Source of the DNA: Setoptus koraiensis
Lineage: Eukaryota > Arthropoda
Length of the DNA: 64,000 bases
Assembly: GCA_048013815.1 (NCBI GenBank)
Contig: CM106586.1
Span: 14,694,001-14,758,000 of the forward strand
Reading direction: 5' to 3'
Shown here: piece after piece, positions 37,381 to 49,200 of the stretch
Layout: every line of letters starts with the position of its first letter
Position numbering within the stretch: position 1 is the first letter of the stretch
Notes under the pieces: generated by a model
Database searches by the model: none
What the model was told of the DNA's origin: nothing
What the model saw: the letters and a program-made list of their open reading frames with translations, nothing else
Made by a program: the position numbers and the translations under genes

Positions 37381-39390
37381 ATGGCCAGCTCAAAAAAAGA
37401 AAAGAAGGTCAAAGACAAGAAGGACAAAAAGAAATCCTCGTCGAAACGAGAATCCTCCTCCAGTAGCCAATCGCCAAAGAAGAAACGGGTCAAGACCGAG
37501 GAACCGCAAGAGCACATTTGGAAATGGTGGGAAGAGAAGGCCCTGGATGCCGGTATTAAATGGCGCAGCCTAGAGCACAAGGGGCCCGTGTTAGCGCCCG
37601 ATTACGTTCCTCTTCCCGACAGAGTTAAATTCTATTACGATGGCAAACCTTTCAAGTTGGCCGAACCAGCAGAGGAAGTGGCCGGTTTCTATGCGCGCAT
37701 GCTTGACCATGAATACACCAGTATGGAAACGTTCAATAAAAATTTCTTCAAAGATTGGAGGAAGGAAATGAATAAACAAGAAAAAGACCTAATACAGGAT
37801 CTCAAGAAGTGTGATTTCAAAGAGATGGCTGAGTATTTCAAAGAAGAAAGTGAAAAACGCAAAGCTATGTCCAAGGAAGAAAAACAAGCCATTAAAGCGC
37901 AACAAGATGAAATTACCAACGAATACGGTTTTTGTGTTGTTGATGGACACAAACAAAAAATCGCCAACTTCCGTGTTGAACCGCCAGGCCTATTCCGTGG
38001 CCGTGGTCAGCATCCAAAAATGGGTAAACTAAAGAAACGTATTAGGCCTGAAGATATTATTATCAACATAGGCAAACAAGTACCTAGACCTGAAGCGCCT
38101 CCCGGTCATAGATGGAAAGAGGTTCGTCACGACAACACTGTCTCGTGGCTAGCTTCCTGGACAGAAAATATCATGAACAACGTTAAGTACGTCATGCTTA
38201 ATCCAAGTTCCAAGGCCAAAAGCATGAAAGATTTCCAAAAGTATGAAAAAGCCAGAGAGCTTAAAGAGCATGTCGATCTTATAAGAAAAAATTACACCAA
38301 TGACTTTAAGGCCAAGGAAATGTTGATTCGACAAAGGGCTGTAGCTCTTTACTTCATAGACAGATTGGCACTTCGTGCCGGCAATGAAAAAGACGAAGAG
38401 CAAGCCGATACCGTTGGTTGCTGCTCTTTGCGTATTGAGCATATCAAACTAACAGAAGAAATTGATGATAGTAGCGATCTCTCTCAAGGTGACACTATGT
38501 CTGAGACTTCTAGCCCAATTAAACAAGCAAAGGTCAAGAAAGAAAAAGATAGTAATAGTACAATGAACGATAGCCAAAATCACAATAATAGCAACAATAA
38601 CTCCATTGACACTTCCATGAATCACACAAATAAGAAATTGAAGAGTGAAAATAACGGTGAAACATCTCATAATATCAAATATATGGTTGCTTTTGACTTT
38701 TTAGGTAAAGATTCAATTAGGTACGAAAACAAGGTTCCCGTAGAAAAGCGCGTTTATAAAAATCTAAAACATTTTATCCAAGGAAAGAGTCAGACGGATG
38801 AATTATTTGATCGATTAACTACATCATCATTGAACAAGTACCTCAATTCTCTCATGGATGGTCTGACAGCTAAGGTATTTCGTACTTACAACGCCTCTAA
38901 GACATTGCAAGATGAACTCGATAGGAGAACAGACCCCAAAATGACTCCAGCGGAGAAACTACTCGCCTACAACAGAGCCAACAGAGCTGTCGCTGTATTA
39001 TGCAACCATCAACGTGCTCCCCCCAAAACGCATGACAAACAAATGGAGAACCTTGAACAGAAGATAAAGGAAAAGGAAAAACAAATAAAAGCCACCAAGA
39101 AAGAACTCAAACAGGCCAAGAAAGATGGCGATGCTAAAAACAAAGAGAAATTAAACAAACGTCTCGAAACATATAAGACACAACTCCATAAATTAGACAT
39201 TCAACGTGCGGACAAATCCGAGAATAAGACTATAGCTCTGGGAACTTCAAAGTTAAACTATCTAGATCCCCGTATAACGGTCGCATGGTGCAAGAAATAC
39301 GACGTGCCCATCGATAAAGTGTATAACAAGACGCAACGTGAAAAATTTCTATGGGCTATCGAAATGGCAGGACCAGAATATAAATTTTAG
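37381..39390 (+). CDS. TOP1: DNA topoisomerase I (type IB)
   Basis: This nuclear enzyme relaxes DNA supercoils by forming a transient 3'-phosphotyrosine bond. It is a single 669-aa frame with a Lys/Ser-rich NLS tail (SPKKKRVK, about residues 31-38). The core starts at HIWKWWEEKALDAGIKW. Catalytic residues are all present: R332 (LALRAGNEK), K443 (DFLGKDSIRY), R501 (AKVFRTYNAS), H543 (LCNHQRAPPK) and Y627 (SKLNYLDPR). A Lys/Glu coiled linker occupies about residues 550-610. The N-terminal domain is short compared with the human enzyme (765 aa). About 70 Asn/Ser/Lys-rich residues (about 361-431) are inserted between LRIEHIKL and the VAFDFLGK strand, where human has about nine. A TATA box lies at 37337-37347 and a poly(A) signal at 39652. 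Confidence 0.97.
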   Translation: MASSKKEKKVKDKKDKKKSSSKRESSSSSQSPKKKRVKTEEPQEHIWKWWEEKALDAGIKWRSLEHKGPVLAPDYVPLPDRVKFYYDGKPFKLAEPAEEVAGFYARMLDHEYTSMETFNKNFFKDWRKEMNKQEKDLIQDLKKCDFKEMAEYFKEESEKRKAMSKEEKQAIKAQQDEITNEYGFCVVDGHKQKIANFRVEPPGLFRGRGQHPKMGKLKKRIRPEDIIINIGKQVPRPEAPPGHRWKEVRHDNTVSWLASWTENIMNNVKYVMLNPSSKAKSMKDFQKYEKARELKEHVDLIRKNYTNDFKAKEMLIRQRAVALYFIDRLALRAGNEKDEEQADTVGCCSLRIEHIKLTEEIDDSSDLSQGDTMSETSSPIKQAKVKKEKDSNSTMNDSQNHNNSNNNSIDTSMNHTNKKLKSENNGETSHNIKYMVAFDFLGKDSIRYENKVPVEKRVYKNLKHFIQGKSQTDELFDRLTTSSLNKYLNSLMDGLTAKVFRTYNASKTLQDELDRRTDPKMTPAEKLLAYNRANRAVAVLCNHQRAPPKTHDKQMENLEQKIKEKEKQIKATKKELKQAKKDGDAKNKEKLNKRLETYKTQLHKLDIQRADKSENKTIALGTSKLNYLDPRITVAWCKKYDVPIDKVYNKTQREKFLWAIEMAGPEYKF

Positions 39391-39868
39391 ATGATCTTCA
39401 ATATATGTCATCAACGTGTACATAATCTTATGAAAACGTGATTGCTTCAATTCAATCATCTATCGAGACAGAAGATTGAAATATACAAGATTCTAAGTAT
39501 GAAAATATACCATGCATTAAATAATATATATAAAAAGATATCTAGATCAAATAGGAATATCATTATCTAAAATTTGTAATGAGATACTCGATGAATTGAA
39601 ACTTAAATCTCTAAAGACGATCTTAAATCTCTATACATGAATGAACGAACAAATAAATTTACACTTTGTACAATGTGCACGAGTTGAAGAGAATATTCTA
39701 GTATGCGAAATTTGAATTTTTATTTATAATAATTTGCATCTGATGTTTATAAACAATTTTCATCAAGGTGAACAACATGGTGAGCTAAATTCATATGGGC
39801 CTTGGTGTGCTTTGGCCAATGAAAGAGGTAAATAATGTGTAGATACTAATAGTGGACCAGAACTAGCA
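39391..39868. other. TOP1-NDUFS6 convergent 3' region
   Basis: AT-rich DNA with the TOP1 poly(A) signal. No further gene is seen. Confidence 0.6.
39652..39657 (+). terminator. Poly(A) signal, probably TOP1
   Basis: AATAAA lies 262 bp after the TOP1 stop in an AT-rich 3' region, before the convergent NDUFS6 end. Confidence 0.4.
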
Positions 39869-40114
39869 CTAGTGTTTGTGTATTTGCTCGAATCTCTGAC
39901 CGCAATAGCCGCATGTGTGCACCCCATGGTCTAGGTTGATGAAAACCTTTGGGTGTCCTAAGGCTGGCCTTCCTCCATCGCAAGATACAATCCTGTCTTT
40001 GGTTTTAATAACGGGTTGTTTGCTAACAAGATCTATTGCTGCTTTTGGAGTGGCTATTTTGACCCTTCCGCCCATGAAACGGATAGCCTCCTTGCCTGTT
40101 TTAACCAGGGACAT
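39869..40114 (-). CDS. NDUFS6: NADH dehydrogenase iron-sulfur protein 6 (complex I 13 kDa subunit)
   Basis: This is an accessory subunit of mitochondrial complex I that binds zinc in the matrix arm. The 81-aa frame carries AIDLVSKQPV, the CDGGRPALGHPKVFINLD block and CGYCGQRF. These supply the zinc ligands C45, H54, C68 and C71 (C-x8-H-x13-C-x2-C). The human precursor is 124 aa and the mature form 96. The frame here lacks a targeting peptide and the THTGQxYD segment. The true N-terminus may lie in an upstream exon I could not place; a frame at about 40206 reads MKTFSQANKIIKSHHLV but does not join. The gene is convergent with TOP1. Confidence 0.88.
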   Translation of the reverse strand: MSLVKTGKEAIRFMGGRVKIATPKAAIDLVSKQPVIKTKDRIVSCDGGRPALGHPKVFINLDHGVHTCGYCGQRFEQIHKH

Positions 40115-41465
40115 GATGATGATCTTTTTAATGAAGCCGAATAAATCAATTAAACTAGATGATGGCTCTTGATGATTTTGTTAGCCTGAGAAAATGTCTT
40201 CATATGATGGTGAGATAATTCTCATGATTATCATTGAGAAATAAATAATAACATGAGACATAACACAAACTTGTGCCGACGACTTGCGCGAGATGGCGCG
40301 TAAGTCGCTTGAAAAGTTTTCGGCGGCCTATTTCAAATGGCTGGCAAGTTTTTGAAAACTTTCGCGGTTCTATCTGGCGTATCTTGCGGAATATGCTCTC
40401 TCGTGGCAAGGCATGAATATAAAGCTCAAGTCTGACACCTTAATAGTTATCAATGTCATCACGTGCCTTGCTACTGATACATAGAGTGTAATAATGGAAT
40501 GTTGCTATATTTTGATTTGGCTGGTTCTCAGAATGGCTCAATGAATTGTTTGTTTGTTTTGTTTGGTTGTCTTGGACTATTCATGATGAGACACAATCTT
40601 AGGTTTGTACGTATTTGTGGTGTGTGTGTGTGTGTGTGTGTATAATTACAATTGAATTAAATGTGTGTATGGTCAACAATTAATATATAATAATATTTAT
40701 ATATACATATATAAATATGTATATGCAAATAGGAGCGCGTACAAGAATGCGACAGAAACAATACTAACAATTGCTAACAAGTGGTTGTGTTGTTGTTGTT
40801 ACGCAATGGCTATACAAATAACCCGACAAACATTGATCGATGTTGGCCCCGTTGTTTGTCTGCTCGTGCTTGTGTTGGGACCGACAAGCTTGTGAGTGAC
40901 CAGAGAGACGGGTTTTTGTTTCGAGGGCTCTGTAGTTGTTGTTGTTGTTGTTGTTGTCTAATACTGTCTCTGGCATTGTTGGCCCAAACAGCTTGTGCTA
41001 TCAGTATCTACCATTTCTTGCTCTCTCATCGTATATATAAAAATAAATATTTGATTTTCAATAAATAGGCTTATTTTTCTGTTCTATTCTGTCGTGTAAA
41101 TAAATAAATAAATAAATATTCATGTGCATTGTCCTAATAAATAATAGAGTAAAAAAAATAAATAATTATGTTGCTGTCGTTGTGTGTTGTTGGTGGTCAT
41201 CATAGAGCAAAATGATCAAGTATGATGATTGCCTTCGTTGATTTGATTCAATGAGATTTGATTTGTCCATCGAGATAGTTGATAGTTGGAAATTGTTGTT
41301 GCTTTGTTCTAGATAATAATTAATGTTGTTGTGTTTCTTTTTTTAATCATCCCACAAGATGATCTTTTGTGATGAAGAAATGGCTACTATTATTATTGTG
41401 TCATACATATTGTCTTTGTCCATCTATGTCTAGTTGTAAACAAACAATGCAATGATGATAAACAA
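40115..41465. other. NDUFS6 upstream and ZP-gene 3' region
   Basis: This holds the NDUFS6 promoter side and the probable 3' UTR of the ZP gene. Short self-complementary words occur near 40311-40362 (AAGTTTTCAAAAACTT). There is a GT run at 40621-40641 and TTG and AATA runs near 40790, 40935 and 41100. A 69-codon minus frame at 40200-40409 (non-ATG start) was not recognised. Confidence 0.5.
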
Positions 41466-41632
41466 TCAATGATAATTGCTCGAGGCTTTGATGGGGCTAA
41501 TCCTAGTGTGTCTTCTTGTGGTAAAATAGGCTATTGTGCAAACATACAAAATAAATAACAATGACACGGCAATAATCAGAGCAATCATGGTAGTGCCAGT
41601 TACACAATGTGTCTGTAAACCATTATAACGGG
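41466..41632 (-). CDS. ZP gene last exon: transmembrane helix and tail
   Basis: The exon joins in phase after a CCACGCAG acceptor (G|CC). It encodes RYNGLQTHCV, a helix TMIALIIAVSLLFILYVC and on to AYF, then a basic 20-residue tail ending NYH and a TGA stop. The intron before it is only 161 bp. A C-terminal anchor after a furin site is standard for this family. Confidence 0.82.
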
Positions 41633-44600
41633 CTGCGTGGGGCCAGTCGCGATTGAATGTCGGATGAAAATATATTTCATGGAGAGAGAGAGAGAGGTCA
41701 GTGACTAGATTGATTCAGTCAGATTCATTCGGTAACGGGACGATGCGGATGTTGCCCGTCTGACCGTACTGGGCGCAACCGGCCGAAACTTACCTTTGTT
41801 TTCCGGCAATCTTAATGACTTTGGTGCGGAGGGGTTGGCCGCTTGGCCCTCTTTCATATCTAACACCACTATCTCTCTACTAAGTGTCATATCGTCAAAT
41901 TTGGTGCTATTGCCAGCGCTATTGCCATTGCCATTGTCATTGCCGGTGTCGTTGGCATCGACAGAACGACGCTTTCTGCCCCACGCCTCAACTTGTTCTC
42001 TGCCGCCAATATTGCAAATAACCTATTATGTTGTACAACAATAACAACAAATATGAATGGGTGAGAATATAATAAGATGAAATCGGTTATTAATTTATTC
42101 GTGTCATGATGTTATGATGTTAAATGAATGTTGCCATGATGTGTGATGAATAGTGTCGGAAATAATAGTGCGAATAAGAGGCAAGATTGATGATGCCGCA
42201 ACGATGATACCATGACTATGGCACCATCACAAGCGAGCGCCCACTCGACATCAAGTTCACAAGAGCAGCGCCGGAATAGACTATCGTCTCGTCGGAATTT
42301 TTACAAAAATATCCATCGGCCGGAGTCAAATTTCAATATTTTGCCTATTATAATGCAGCAAAGTCAGCCCAATGATGATAACGACCATGATGGGCAGCCT
42401 GCAATTAGGAGAAAAGAACGATACGATGCTAAGGCAAGCTGTTATAATGCAACATGCATTATATAACAACATGCATCAACAACAACGAGCCGTCACGACA
42501 ATGACGCCAAGCTCGCCAACTCATATTGCACACTGGTTAATATTGTTGCAGTAGTGATGTATATTAATGAAGATAATGCAAAAGTATGCAACTAGCATTA
42601 TGATGCAAAATTAGCATTGCTTTAGCTGGCCAATATCAACTGGCTGACAACATTTACCGGCAGCAAATATTGTCAGCCAGTTTGTCGGCCAGGCAATGAA
42701 CTACATTTTGCATCTCAAGACACTCTCAGGATATTCTCAAATGAGTAGAGGGGAAAACACGAGGAAAAAATGATTGATACCTGTTCAATTATGTTAACGT
42801 CATCGTACATGTTAGCGTATGACGATGATTCGTGCTCGTTACGACAGGCCGCCCATCCGACAAGATTGATGCTAAATGGAAACATCAACATTATCAGATG
42901 ATTGACAATCTGATTATCGAATGGTCACTTGTAGTTGAGTGGCTAGAACGGAGCGCCTAATGTGGCCATTTGCAGATGCCGTTTCGCCCCGACGAGACAT
43001 TGGCAATATTAATAATATATATATATAATAATATTGTTAATATTTATGCTTTGCACCGGCCCAATCGAGCCAAAAGTCAGCGCATGGGTCAGGCGAATAA
43101 TAATTGAGGGCTACCGATGATGGCTGCAAATAATGATCAATTATCATCAGCTATCTATCATAATGATGCTGCTATTATTGTTCTTAATCGCATACAGGCC
43201 AGCAAGAACAAGCGAGATAATGTAGAGAGCAATGAGAAACCGGACCTGATTCGCTGATGATAGATTGCAACATGTAGAGACAGATCAAACACTCGGCCAC
43301 CAAATACCAATGATAATTGTTGCTTAGTCCCGTCTGACCGTTGCCGGCGCGTCCGGCTTTAATTTGAAAATTAAAGCCTAAATTAGTGGCTGCAATCGGC
43401 CACTTGGTCGCTAGTACGAATACGAATACTTGGACGAATACGAATACTCGGACGAATACGAATACTTGGACGAATACGAATGCGAATGTGAGGACGAATA
43501 CGCGGACGACCGTGAAGACGGCGGAGTGGCCAATCGGAGTGACCAATGCGCCAATTGGGGGCGCATATTACGTAAAAAGGGCTGCAGGCCGGCAATTGTG
43601 CCAGCCGATTTGCAGACTGTCGACTGCAAACCGTTGGCGAGCAGACCGTTATTACGCTATTATTACGTCGAGTCCGTGATACCGCCAGCCAGCTATTGGC
43701 TCATGATAATTAGGATGTAGACATGAATATCCGAGCACAAACATGTGAACGTAAACATTCAAATATGAATGTCTTGTTAATATAAACATGCAAGTGCGAA
43801 CATGTAAACGCAAACATCTAAATGTGAACATGTCACTATAAATATCCAGATATAAATATCTAAATACAAGACGTGTGATAAGATTTGTGCTAGCAAGCGG
43901 AGCTGGCGCTGTCGGGTCTGGTCGCAAACGATCATTAGCATTCACGATGGAGTTGATTGTTGACACTAGTATGCGTGTGTCTCAATTAGTCAACTCCAAC
44001 AACGACAACAACTCCAACAACGACAACAACTCCAACAACGACAACAACTCCAACAACGACAACAGTGGCTAAACGCAGACAAAGGCACTTGTTGCTGGTG
44101 CTCCTGTGTGAACTGCAAATGCCCAATGGCGACTAATGGTCGCCATTGGGCCATTATTACGTAATAATAACAAACAACAGCCAACTGTGAGATGATTGAG
44201 CCCAGAAAGTGATTGTTGATAGCCGCCGTTGGCGTGCACTTGGCGTCTCTCGCATTGTCGGTCGCAAGCTCGTCAGCTGTTGCAGCATTGGGCTTGTCGT
44301 CGGCACTTGGCGGATCATTATGACGCAACGAGTGGTAGCGTATAATATAATATCTCAACTGTGCCGCTGCTGCTGCCAGTTGAGATATTATATCATTGCG
44401 TAACATCACAGATTGCGTCGGGCCGGCAGCAGCAGCGGCGGCGACGGCAGCAGCAAAAACTCGAGTTGAGAGCATTCAGCATCCAGCTATAACTCAACAC
44501 AACTGCATCAAATGGTTGCCATATTGGACAGGTGAATGCCAGCGGCTGTGCTAATGGACGCCATTCACCTGGCCACAATTTGACGCAGTGCACTAGGCAA

Positions 44601-46171
44601 ACTGTTGCATAACTAATAATAACTGAATGACTAATTGAGATATCACATTACAGAAATAATAATAAAGAGCAGAGAGAGAGACAGAGATAATAAAAAAATC
44701 AGACATCATTATTGGTAATAGTTATTTTTTGCTTCGTTCCATTGTGATGCTGCTATGGCCGTTGACTTGCAATAAGTGCCGGCGCACGGCGAGCCCCGAC
44801 AATCATTTTGGTGAAATTGTCTAGTGCTGTGTGTTGTGGCTAATGCTGGCCGGCATTATGTAACTGCAAACCTGGCCCAAAGTTATATAATACAGCCAAA
44901 TAAAAGATACGACCAAATAAAGACACATACGCCAGTGTTGTACACGTTGTCTCGAGCACACATAAACGGGTTAACAACACGACCATGTTTATCGCCGCCA
45001 CCGGTCACACCGAGACCATTACGCCGACCATTCATAGCTCTTTATTGGCAAGCTATTATGGTAATCATCAGAATCAGTATAACAGCGACACCTGATACCG
45101 TTTATTGGCAGTGGCCAAATTGGGCTTTAGCGGTCAGCGCGACTCACTGTTTGCACACTCAAAGCGCAAAGCAACTGGACACAAGCAACGAGACGTCTTA
45201 TGGGGCCTTGTTACGAGAATCGTTGTACATGAGACGACACACTAATGGCTTTTGGCTCGTGAGCCAACGTTGCCAAACAAATGGCGACGCCACGCCAATT
45301 GATTGTGCGAAACGAGCGCCATAAAAATGATTAAAATCACAGCGAGATAAAAATTATTAAAATAACAGCGAAATAAAGAATGATTAAAATAACAGCGAAA
45401 CGAGGCCAAGTGTATTATGCCAAGTGTGCCCAGAATAATGAGCAATAACGCCTTCATGATACCAGTATCACAAGGGGTAATATCACGGTTAATGTCGGCT
45501 GACAGTGGATGCAAATATCAGCATGATTTGATCCTGTGCCAGCCAACATGACACAACAAAACATGACATAACAAAACATGACATAACATAACATAACACG
45601 CCGTAACATATGCGACAACAATTACGTAACAACTATGCGCACTATAATGGCAGTGGCACGATGACACTATAGTTTGACTATAGTTTGATATAGTCAAACT
45701 ATGTATGTCGTGGAAACACATGATCGTGGCGACATCTGACGACATCATGATAGCATCATGGGGCGACATTGTGGGGCGATATCGCGGGCCGACAGCAATG
45801 GGCGACTGAGCGATACGAGCGATTAGCTGATTGGCACATGGAGCTTATTACGTGACAATTCAGACGTTATTCAGGTCATTTGTTGCGTCTATGAATTGGC
45901 GCGACTCGGCGATTTCAAACGCATGATGCAGCCTGTAGCTGTATCACACAGGTACAGCCGTATGTTACAGAGGCAACACGGATACCGCACCGCATGCAGT
46001 TGGCGCTTCTTCTGGCGGCCTCTGTCCGACTCTGCGGGCTTCTGGCGCGTCGGACTCTGCAAGCTTGTGTCCGCTTGTGTCGGCCGAATTGGAGCCGGCG
46101 CAACAGGTGTAGTGCGGCAGTCGCAGACACAATGTTCAAGTGTCACACAAGCAGTGGTTTTAAATTGTAAA

Positions 46172-46208
<37 letters not shown>

Positions 46209-49200
46209 GGCATAAAGGCATAGAGGCATAGAGGCATAGAGGCAGCTCGCAAGACACTGACAAAAACTAAAGTCTAGACAAGGCAAGTTGCTGTTGTTTG
46301 TAGTCACTTTGTAACTCACTCGCTCGCCATTTATTGGCCCACTGTCACTGTGGCTACAGGCTATCGAGTGACGCAATAGTTGCATCACAAGCGAGCTGCA
46401 GCACATAATAAACAATCTGTGTGTGTGTAGGGTATGGATCACAATTGTGATTGCTGCTGCTGTTGCTGCTGCTGTTGGCTGTGTCGGCCGCGATCGGCAG
46501 TCGGCGCTGAGCCGCTGGACACAGGCGACATTGCTGACAATTGAATGGCCGGCGCCAGTTACGAGATGATCACAATGATTTGATTATCTGTGAACATGTG
46601 TGTTGACATCGCAGTTTGCTGTCATTGTGTGCGCAGCATCGTCGACAAAATGACATAACAACACCGACACCAACAACAACAACACTGTGCACGACGACGA
46701 CAACAACAACAACAACACCGTGGACAACGACGACAACAAAAAGAAGCTCGATTCGCTGTTGTGCTCGCTTGCTTTTCTCTCAGTGCGTGTGTGTGTGCTC
46801 GCCTGACAGTGTCAGCCTGACAGTGTCGGCCTGACAGTGTCAGCCTGACACACCTGACACAAGTCAGCTGACTTGTGTCAGTTGAGTCAGGCGTGTGAGA
46901 CACATTTATTGAAGAGTGTTGGCTAGTTGTGAGAACTGCGCTCACAACGATCAGCTGGCCGTGTCAGCTGTTGCAACAGCTCGATGCTCAATTTGACAGA
47001 ACTCTGACTGACTCACAACTGACAAACAATCGGCTGACTGTCGCTCGCCGCTAACCAAACTTCAACTGGCCACGCCGGCACCGGCTACCGACCGGCGGAT
47101 CTCGTACGCCAACCGACAGCGACCATGTCGATGTGCAACCACTGCCCGTCGGCGGCCGATATCCACATATCGACATATCGACATATCGACATATCGACAT
47201 ATCGACATATCGACATATCGACAAATGCACATATCGACAAATGCACATGTCGACATGCCGACATGTCGAGATGAGTCGCCGGAACAATATCATCGACAGC
47301 GCACACATGTTCACATACGAATAAATCAATCGCAAGTTGCATCACACACACACACACACACACGCACTTGCTAGAAAACACACACACACACACACACACG
47401 GCAACAGGTGTCTTACGACGGCGACGGTGCGCACAACTGTGACAGGGCCATCAATTGCGGCTAGCCAGCCAGTCAGCTGATCGATGCAGCTCACTGGCAG
47501 AAGTGGATCAATGCAAACATAACGCTTGACCAATTGACAAACAATGCGCTGTTGCGTCTGTTGCGTCATCTCTCTCACTCTGGCCATTGCGTCATCTCTC
47601 TCACTCTGGCCATTGGGTCTCTCCTGCGGCCGTTGCGTAATGGGCCAGCAGTTCGTGTGCAAATGCCAACACTAATCTTGTCACACACTAATCTTGTGTC
47701 TGTATCTTGTGTCTAATGTGACATATGGCTGCGCTGCAATGACGCAACGCGCCGCTAGCCGTCAGTTGGTCAGTTGGTCAGTTGCGTGCGGCCGAGACTG
47801 ATTGAATTGATCGACTAAATCGCGCTGTCAGAGGCGAATGGCGCGGCCAGCAGCTCGCAGGCTCAGAAGCGAATCGGACGGCTAAACGGCACGAATACGG
47901 TCGGCGAGCAGTGGACATTGTTCGCGCCGAGTGATCGCGGCCGAATTGCGCCGGCTCGAGCGGCTTCGGCCGGATCGGAGCAACGCGGCGCTGCTGGCCT
48001 GAGAGCGTTTACGCGGCGCTGGCATGAGAGCGCTTACGCGAGGCCAGAAAAAAGTAAATTGCTGTCCAGGTAACTGAGCCAATTCGATTATGTGTTTCGC
48101 TTTTGTTTGGCGGCTGTTGCGGCGCCCACTGGCCTATTGCGCAACTGTTACTCAATGGCATCGAGTGGCCGCAGCATCGAGTGGCCGCAGCATCGAGTGG
48201 CCGCAGCATCGAGTGGCCATAACATCGAGTTGCTATAACATCGAGTGGCGATAGCGCTGCGCTTATTGGATTGAGCTGGCCACTCGGTGGCATTGTGATA
48301 GCTGCTCGGGCCACCCTGGCGCTACAACGGCCAACAGGTAACAGGTCATTTTTTGCCGATGAGCAGTGGTCATGGCCGCGTTGCGCCATGTTCAGTCCTA
48401 ACTAACAAGTGGTTGGCGAGCAACTAACAAGTGATTGGCGAGCAACAGGTGAGCTAGCGAGTGACCAACAATGCGTCTAGACAGTGCTGGCAACTGGCGA
48501 GTCGCCATTCACAGTGAGCAACAAGTGTCTGTTTTGTTGTGAGCACGCAAACTTTTGCTTGCACCATTAACCCATCTACTGCTACCACTTTGCTGCTTGA
48601 CTATCCCTGATAAATCCGCCACTAATCTGCTCCGCTGGCCAATTGCTGTCGCTGTTGCGGCCGCAACAACGACAGCAACAACAACGACAGCAACAGCGAC
48701 AGCAACAACAACGACAGCGACGAGCGCCTGCTGCATGCAATGCGAATCCGGCCGGCGGCTTGGTGATGCGCCGACGATAAACAGTGGACAGGTATTGTGA
48801 TTGCTGCGTCATCAATCAGCATCATTAGAGAGCGACAGAGCAAAGCAACCAACAGAGATTTTTCAGAGAATTTTCGCAACGGCCGACAGCGACGTTCGGT
48901 CGGTGGTCTGGCGGCCAACACTGTTATTATTGTTGTTATCATCATTATTGTTATTATTATCGGTGTTGGTGTTATGCAACAGCAGCGCCGAATAATGGCC
49001 GGCGGGCGACGCGCACTGGGCCGGCCTTTGGCGTGGCGAGGGCCACGAAGCGCTCGATCAGCGCGCCAGTCACTGGAAAGGCCGCGTTAGAAAGGCGCAA
49101 TTTCTTCGGGCCAGTTTCTCCGTTTCCAATGTTTCGCCGCTTCGAATGTTTCGCCGCTTCGAATGTTTCGCCGCTTCGAATGTTTCGCCGCTTCGAATGT

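Noticed and set aside
40200-40409. Minus-strand frame upstream of NDUFS6 with a short hydrophobic stretch
   Set aside because: It starts at TTG rather than ATG and matches no small mitochondrial subunit convincingly.
42212-42466. 84-codon plus-strand ORF inside the ZP intron
   Set aside because: No homology and no promoter or splice support; a chance frame cannot be excluded.
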